From Halomonas sp. (GTDB lineage Bacteria > Pseudomonadota > Gammaproteobacteria > Pseudomonadales > Halomonadaceae): DNA of 32,039 nucleotides. The notes under the pieces are model-generated. The model searched no databases. It saw nothing but the letters and a program-made list of their open reading frames with translations, and had not been told where the DNA came from. Within the stretch, counting starts at the first letter, position 1. Every line of letters starts with the position of its first letter. The DNA lies in NCBI RefSeq assembly GCF_007625055.1, contig NZ_VMQS01000001.1, forward strand, positions 1 to 32,039, in the 5' to 3' direction. The position numbers and the translations under genes were made by a program. Positions 28,138 to 32,039 of the stretch are shown here, in pieces.

Positions 28138-28977
28138 ATGGCACACCGTTTTTGGCTTCCCACCCTGATAGCTGTTTCACTTCTGTTAAGCGCCTGTGGC
28201 GACAGTTCAGAACCTGAAAGTACGGCTACAGACGAAAGCGCCGGCACAACTGAACAGGTAGACCAGCAGGAGGAAAATACCGGGCAGGACACTGCCAGTG
28301 ACAATGAAGATCTGTCTGCAGAGCAGGCTGAAGATACCTCTGGTGAAGAAGCATCACTGGATCAACAGGCTGAAGACGTATCCGAAGAGCCGATTGAGTC
28401 AGGTGGTGAAGAGGTTGCCGCCGATGAGGAAACACTGACAACGGAACCAGATACCGTGCTGGATGAAGACTCAGCCTTGCCCGGTGAAGTGACGACCTCG
28501 GACGTTGATGACGTGATCGATGCCACGGAACAGCGTTTCGATGAAGCCCAGGAAGCACTCGATCAGCAATATGAGGAAGCGCGTTCGCAGTCCAGCGATA
28601 CGCTGCAAGACGCTGAAGATCAGCTTGATGAGGCGGATAGCGAATTTGAATCGGATATAGATTCTTTGGCTGATGAAGCTGACGAAAAGGTTGAGTCTAT
28701 CGCTGATGAAGTGGAAGCTGACCTTAAGGCTACTCCAGATGGGGAGTCTTCAGACGACATGCTGGAGAGCCTTGAGCAGGGAGAAAGCCAGGCGGCTGAG
28801 AATGTCCAGGAATTTATTGACGATACTGAGCGGCGCTTTGAAGAAGCTCAGGAGGAACTTGACAATCAGTTCGACGAACTCAGAGAGCAGCAGGGAAGTG
28901 ACATGCCGGAATCCGCTGAAGCCGCCGAGAGCAGCATGACTGAGGACAATACTGATCAGGAGGCGGGCGAAGAGTGA
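28138..28977 (+). CDS. very acidic lipoprotein with internal duplication, function unknown
   Basis: Not recognised as any named family. The 279-aa product has a lipoprotein signal: HR at residues 3-4, a hydrophobic stretch 6-19, and lipobox LLSAC with Cys20. Gly at +2 of the mature protein would predict outer-membrane sorting if Lol rules apply. Everything after Cys20 is rich in Glu, Asp, Gln and Ser with almost no hydrophobic core, so it is probably extended, disordered or coiled coil. Two related segments lie exactly 100 residues apart: residues 126-154 (core EQRFDEAQEALDQQ) and 226-254 (core ERRFEEAQEELDNQ). The ATG at 28138 has GGAGA at 28125-28129, 8 nt upstream; an ATG at 28123 would swallow that site. 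It lies 43 bp after yegS and is closed by a strong terminator. Confidence 0.85.
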   Translation: MAHRFWLPTLIAVSLLLSACGDSSEPESTATDESAGTTEQVDQQEENTGQDTASDNEDLSAEQAEDTSGEEASLDQQAEDVSEEPIESGGEEVAADEETLTTEPDTVLDEDSALPGEVTTSDVDDVIDATEQRFDEAQEALDQQYEEARSQSSDTLQDAEDQLDEADSEFESDIDSLADEADEKVESIADEVEADLKATPDGESSDDMLESLEQGESQAAENVQEFIDDTERRFEEAQEELDNQFDELREQQGSDMPESAEAAESSMTEDNTDQEAGEE

Positions 28978-29002
28978 TTGGTTGGTAGTGGCTTCCAGTG
29001 AT

Positions 29003-29034
29003 AAGGCCCACAGTCATGACTGTGGGCCTTTTTT
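29003..29034 (+). terminator. intrinsic terminator after the acidic lipoprotein gene
   Basis: A perfect 28-bp palindrome (29003-29030) forms the 11-bp stem AAGGCCCACAG/CTGTGGGCCTT around TCATGA, followed by a T-run to 29034. On the minus strand the stem is followed by ATCACTGG, so it works mainly for plus-strand transcription. Confidence 0.92.
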
Positions 29035-29084
29035 AATAACCGTTCTGATAATGCAGTCAGTGACGGTTCAATAAACGCATGCAG

Positions 29085-29288
29085 TCAAGCAGGACGAATA
29101 TTGGAGGCCTGAAGGCCCTTCTTGCCTTGTGTGACGTCAAAAGAAACCTTTTGGCCGTCTTGAAGGGATTTGAAGCCTTCAGCCTGAATTTCAGAGAAGT
29201 GGGCAAAAAGATCATCACCGCCGTCATCAGGAGAGATGAAGCCGAAACCTTTTGTATCGTTAAACCACTTGACAGTACCAGTTGCCAT
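29085..29288 (-). CDS. CspA-family cold-shock-domain protein
   Basis: A 67-aa single cold-shock domain that binds single-stranded RNA or DNA and melts RNA structure. It starts [11 protein letters not shown] and carries RNP1 as KGFGFI and RNP2 as DLFAHF, with the usual Ala in place of Val seen in part of the family. The ATG at 29288 has AGGA about 8 nt upstream; the frame extends back to 29330 through leader sequence that is not family-like. Several Csp paralogues are usual in such genomes, so I give no letter; cold induction is not certain. The gene is monocistronic, between the lipoprotein gene (convergent) and the lysE-like gene (divergent). Confidence 0.93.
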   Translation of the reverse strand: MATGTVKWFNDTKGFGFISPDDGGDDLFAHFSEIQAEGFKSLQDGQKVSFDVTQGKKGLQASNIRPA

Positions 29289-29345
29289 TATCAATTTCCT
29301 TACAAGCTTTATGTTATTGCAAGCAGGCATCTCCTGCTTACACAG
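29289..29345 (-). promoter_or_regulatory. structured 5' leader of the csp gene
   Basis: Upstream of the csp start, AAGCAGG (29321-29327) pairs with CCTGCTT (29333-29339) around a 5-nt loop. A weak -10-like TACATT lies just beyond on the minus strand (about 29345-29351). Csp genes often carry regulatory leaders, but no defined thermosensor motif was recognised. Confidence 0.4.
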
Positions 29346-29501
29346 TTAATGTAGATGTTCTGCTCATGCGCGTCCAGCGAAATAAAAATGATCTTTCTGA
29401 ACGCTCCTTGACGTCATTAAATACGTTATCTTGAGCCTGTATTATTGATAGTCTCGATTCTCGATTTACCATCACGTATTTCTTCTGCAAGAGTGAGATC
29501 A

Positions 29502-30158
29502 ATGACAGACTGGGGATTTATCGATAGTCAGCTCTGGGCGTTCCTGATAGCAGTTACCTTGCTGTCAATCAGCCCGGGCGTGGATACCTTGCTGGTAATT
29601 CGCAACACCGCTCGCGGTGGCGTCAAGGACGGGGTTGTTACCAGTCTGGCCATCTGTAGCGGCCTGTTTGTTCACGCCACGATTTCAGCGCTGGGGATCT
29701 CGCTCATTCTGCTTCAGTCTGCCTGGGCCTTTCATGCGCTTAAAATGCTGGGCGCGGCATATCTGGTATGGCTGGGCGTAGCCAGTCTTAAAGCCGCATG
29801 GCGCGGTCAGGGCTTGCGGGTAAAGGGCGTGTTGCATGGCGCCAAGCCTGTAGGGCGCTGGCAACCCGCCAAGGAAGGCCTGTTATCCAATGTGCTCAAC
29901 CCCAAGACGATAGTGTTTTATATGGCCTTTCTGCCCCAGTTTATTGCCCCCGGCGATCCTGCCCTGGCCAAGTCCTTATGGTTGGCGGGCATCCACTTCG
30001 TGATTGCCAATGCCTGGCAGATCAGTGTTGCTCTGATGATAGGGGGCGCCAGCCAATGGCTGGCCAGCGCCCGCTTTGCCCAAGTGCTGAATGGGCTGAC
30101 AGGCAGTGTCCTGGTGGCCTTTGGCCTCAAGCTGGCCCTGGAGCAAAGGCCTGGCTGA
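29502..30158 (+). CDS. LysE/RhtB-family exporter
   Basis: An inner-membrane exporter of the LysE superfamily, whose members pump out amino acids such as homoserine, threonine or lysine; the substrate cannot be told from sequence. The 218-aa protein has about six hydrophobic segments, the signature LLSISPGVDTLLVIRNTARG near the N-terminus, and the conserved GLLSNVLNPKTIVFYMAFLP block near the middle. The ATG at 29502 (MTDWGFIDSQLW) has GAGTGAGA just upstream; the frame opens at 29445, but that extension is hydrophilic and off-family. Its stop is 14 bp from the stop of the convergent slt gene, with no terminator between them. No neighbouring regulator is present. Confidence 0.88.
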   Translation: MTDWGFIDSQLWAFLIAVTLLSISPGVDTLLVIRNTARGGVKDGVVTSLAICSGLFVHATISALGISLILLQSAWAFHALKMLGAAYLVWLGVASLKAAWRGQGLRVKGVLHGAKPVGRWQPAKEGLLSNVLNPKTIVFYMAFLPQFIAPGDPALAKSLWLAGIHFVIANAWQISVALMIGGASQWLASARFAQVLNGLTGSVLVAFGLKLALEQRPG

Positions 30159-30172
30159 CAGCCCAATGAGGA

Positions 30173-32039
30173 TTATGGGCGATTCAGCAGGCTGGCATCA
30201 TAGCGTACGCTTTGCTCGTGCGGGTTAAGCAGGGAGATTCCCTGAGTGCTGCCATCCTGGTTGAGCGCCGCGTAAATCGCCCGATAGGTCAGCACGGCCT
30301 GCACATATTGGCGGGTTTCACGGAACGGAATCCGTTCAACAAACAAGTCGAATTCATTGATACCTTCTTCTCTCAGCCAGCGGTCAACCCGCCCAGGGCC
30401 GGCATTGTAGGCGGCAGCGGCAGCCAATCGATTGCCCCGGTAACGCTCAAGCTTATCGCGGATATAGGTGCTCCCCAGGCGGATGTTCAGCTCAGGGTCA
30501 AGCACACCGTAGGGGCCAGGGTCGGCTATGCCCAGTTCACGGCTAAGTTGAGTGGCGGTACCTGGCATCAATTGCATCAAACCACGCGCGCCGGCGGGGG
30601 AAAGTGCTGCCGGATTATAGGCACTTTCGCGCCGGGCAATGGCCATCAGCAGGTAGGGGTCCACGTCTGTCATCCGCCCCCAGTGCATGAACTGCTCGCG
30701 GTAAGCTTCGGGAAAACGCCAGGCAAGGGCATCCCAGAGTTGCGCGGCTATGGTGGTCTGCACCAGAAGGGCATCCCAGCCGCGTGAATCGGCATACTCT
30801 GCCATTGCCCTGGCCGTCTGCTCTGGCGCATGACGGGCGGCATTGAGCCACTCACTGCTTGCCAGCCCCTCTTCGCCGATACGCATCAGCGCTTCGGTAC
30901 GCTGAACGGCGGGCATGTTGGCGATACGCTGGCGGTCGTCCGGGTTGGCGGTATAGGTCTCGATATTCAGGGGGAGCGGTTGATTGATGCGCTCAGCGGC
31001 TGCGAAGCCAAAAAAGTCGCGTTGGCCTGCGGCCTGAAAGAAGTGCGCCTCGGCGGCTTGCTGGTTGCCTTGCTGCTCGCTGGCACGCCCGAGCCAATAC
31101 TGCCAGCGGCTGTCGTTTCGCTGGCCATCGCTCATGCTGGCGATCCACTGCTGCACGGCCGCCCAGTCGTTGGCTTGTAAAGCCCGGCGTACGCGGAGTT
31201 CCAGCACTCTTTCGCTCTCGAGCGTTGGTAGGGTGCGGTCGACCCAGGCGTATGAACCGGGGATTTCCCTGAGCAACGCATAGAAAGCCAGTTCCTCTTC
31301 AATTGTCTGCTGGGTCTTGGGCGGTAGCGATAGCCGATCGGCAAGTGATGACCAGACGGCCAGGGCACCCTGAGTGTCCTCTTGGGTCAGGCGCTGCATG
31401 GCTGCTTGGTAAAACGTTGGGGTTGCCGCACACTCAGGGCCAAGGCAACTTGGCGCATCATACAGGGAGCCAGCCCCCGTGGTTGATTCGACGCGCTGGA
31501 TGGCAGCCTGCCAGCGGTTATCGAGCAGACTCCCAAGGTAGTTCACCAGGGCGCGTTCGCCGGCTTCCCATGCCAGCATCTTGCGCTCCCAGATGGCTTG
31601 CTGATCAATCACGCCACGGCTGCGCAAACTATCAAACAGGCTGTCGCAGGCATCTGGTTGAGAACGCCCGGTCAGCCATAGCTCTTTTCCACCGTCGTAG
31701 GCTTGTTGAGGCGTTATATCCAGCCAGGCCGTGTAGAAATAGCACTGGCGTTCGGTATTGGCAGGAGGCTGTGTCGCGATGACCCTGATATCAGCCCATT
31801 GGCGTGCTTTACCATAGGCATCAATGGCCTGGCCCTGTAACCAGTCCGCCAAGGGGGCGTCGCTGTGTCTGTCCATATACTCTTTAACACGTTCAGGCGC
31901 GAGGTCTGGCAAACGCCCTTTCAGCTGATGGTACTCAATGTAGCCACCCAGAATATGCTGGCCGGTGGCCTGAGTGTTGATATCTTCCCAGCGTTGGGCG
32001 CGGGCATCACTGAGGGCGCTGCGCATATCGGCGTCACTG
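30173..32039 (-). CDS. slt: soluble lytic murein transglycosylase, 5' end outside the window
   Basis: A periplasmic enzyme that cleaves the MurNAc-GlcNAc bond with formation of 1,6-anhydromuramic acid. The visible 621 codons include the long alpha-helical U and L superhelical domains and a C-terminal catalytic SLT domain: MAIARRESAYNP with the catalytic Glu at 30626-30628, SPAGARGLMQLMPGTA, and AAAYNAGPGRVDRWL. The KELWLTGRSQPDACDSLF segment matches Slt70-type enzymes. The frame stays open to the window edge and the signal peptide is missing, so the true start lies beyond 32039; the ATG at 32026 is only an internal methionine. It is convergent with the lysE-like gene. Confidence 0.93.
   Translation of the reverse strand, partial: SDADMRSALSDARAQRWEDINTQATGQHILGGYIEYHQLKGRLPDLAPERVKEYMDRHSDAPLADWLQGQAIDAYGKARQWADIRVIATQPPANTERQCYFYTAWLDITPQQAYDGGKELWLTGRSQPDACDSLFDSLRSRGVIDQQAIWERKMLAWEAGERALVNYLGSLLDNRWQAAIQRVESTTGAGSLYDAPSCLGPECAATPTFYQAAMQRLTQEDTQGALAVWSSLADRLSLPPKTQQTIEEELAFYALLREIPGSYAWVDRTLPTLESERVLELRVRRALQANDWAAVQQWIASMSDGQRNDSRWQYWLGRASEQQGNQQAAEAHFFQAAGQRDFFGFAAAERINQPLPLNIETYTANPDDRQRIANMPAVQRTEALMRIGEEGLASSEWLNAARHAPEQTARAMAEYADSRGWDALLVQTTIAAQLWDALAWRFPEAYREQFMHWGRMTDVDPYLLMAIARRESAYNPAALSPAGARGLMQLMPGTATQLSRELGIADPGPYGVLDPELNIRLGSTYIRDKLERYRGNRLAAAAAYNAGPGRVDRWLREEGINEFDLFVERIPFRETRQYVQAVLTYRAIYAALNQDGSTQGISLLNPHEQSVRYDASLLNRP

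Noticed and set aside
32026..32039. ATG at 32026 as the true slt start
   Set aside because: The frame remains open to the window edge and the protein would lack its signal peptide and N-terminal helices, so the gene continues outside.

Overview
The window looks like a core-chromosome segment from a gammaproteobacterium, most likely a Halomonas-type (Halomonadaceae) organism. That placement is inferred. The run queG-nnr-tsaE-amiB-mutL-miaA-hfq-hflX-hflK-hflC-purA is a classic gammaproteobacterial order. The rhdA-type sulfurtransferase beside psd/rsgA/orn, and hisZ between hflC and purA, follow the Pseudomonas/oceanospirillad arrangement rather than the enteric one. One very acidic lipoprotein fits a halophile. 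No mobile element, phage gene, CRISPR array, rRNA or tRNA was recognised, and codon use looks even throughout.

Layout. 1-366: non-coding leader with two hairpins, possibly the last codons of an upstream gene. 367-4842: leuA, then the EF-P module, with epmB divergent from efp-epmA. 4817-7573 (minus): rsgA-rhdA-psd, whose 3' end overlaps epmA tail to tail. 7707-9436: orn, convergent with queG. 9540-20230: a long plus-strand run nnr-tsaE-amiB-mutL-miaA-hfq-hflX-hflK-hflC. 20432-22920: hisZ-purA, closed by a strong bidirectional-looking terminator. 22992-23591 (minus): cobO. 23859-28977: yajQ, pepN, yegS and an unrecognised acidic lipoprotein, ending in a perfect-palindrome terminator. 29085-32039: a cold-shock gene (minus), a LysE-family exporter (plus) and a 5'-truncated soluble lytic transglycosylase (minus, running off the window).

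Functional themes. Many of the genes serve translation and RNA: EF-P and its two lysylation enzymes, RsgA (30S maturation), HflX (ribosome rescue), QueG, TsaE and MiaA (tRNA modification at anticodon positions 34 and 37), Hfq, Orn and a Csp. A second group serves the envelope: Psd (phosphatidylethanolamine), AmiB (septum splitting), HflKC (FtsH control), YegS (lipid kinase), Slt and the lipoprotein. The rest are metabolic or repair genes: leuA, hisZ, purA, cobO, pepN, nnr, mutL. Start codons were set by Shine-Dalgarno spacing and recalled family N-termini; seven genes use GTG or TTG.

I found no clearly new multi-gene system. The best candidates for a second look are the duplicated acidic lipoprotein, the hairpin-rich hflC-hisZ gap that could hold a short RNA, and an inverted repeat between rsgA and orn.
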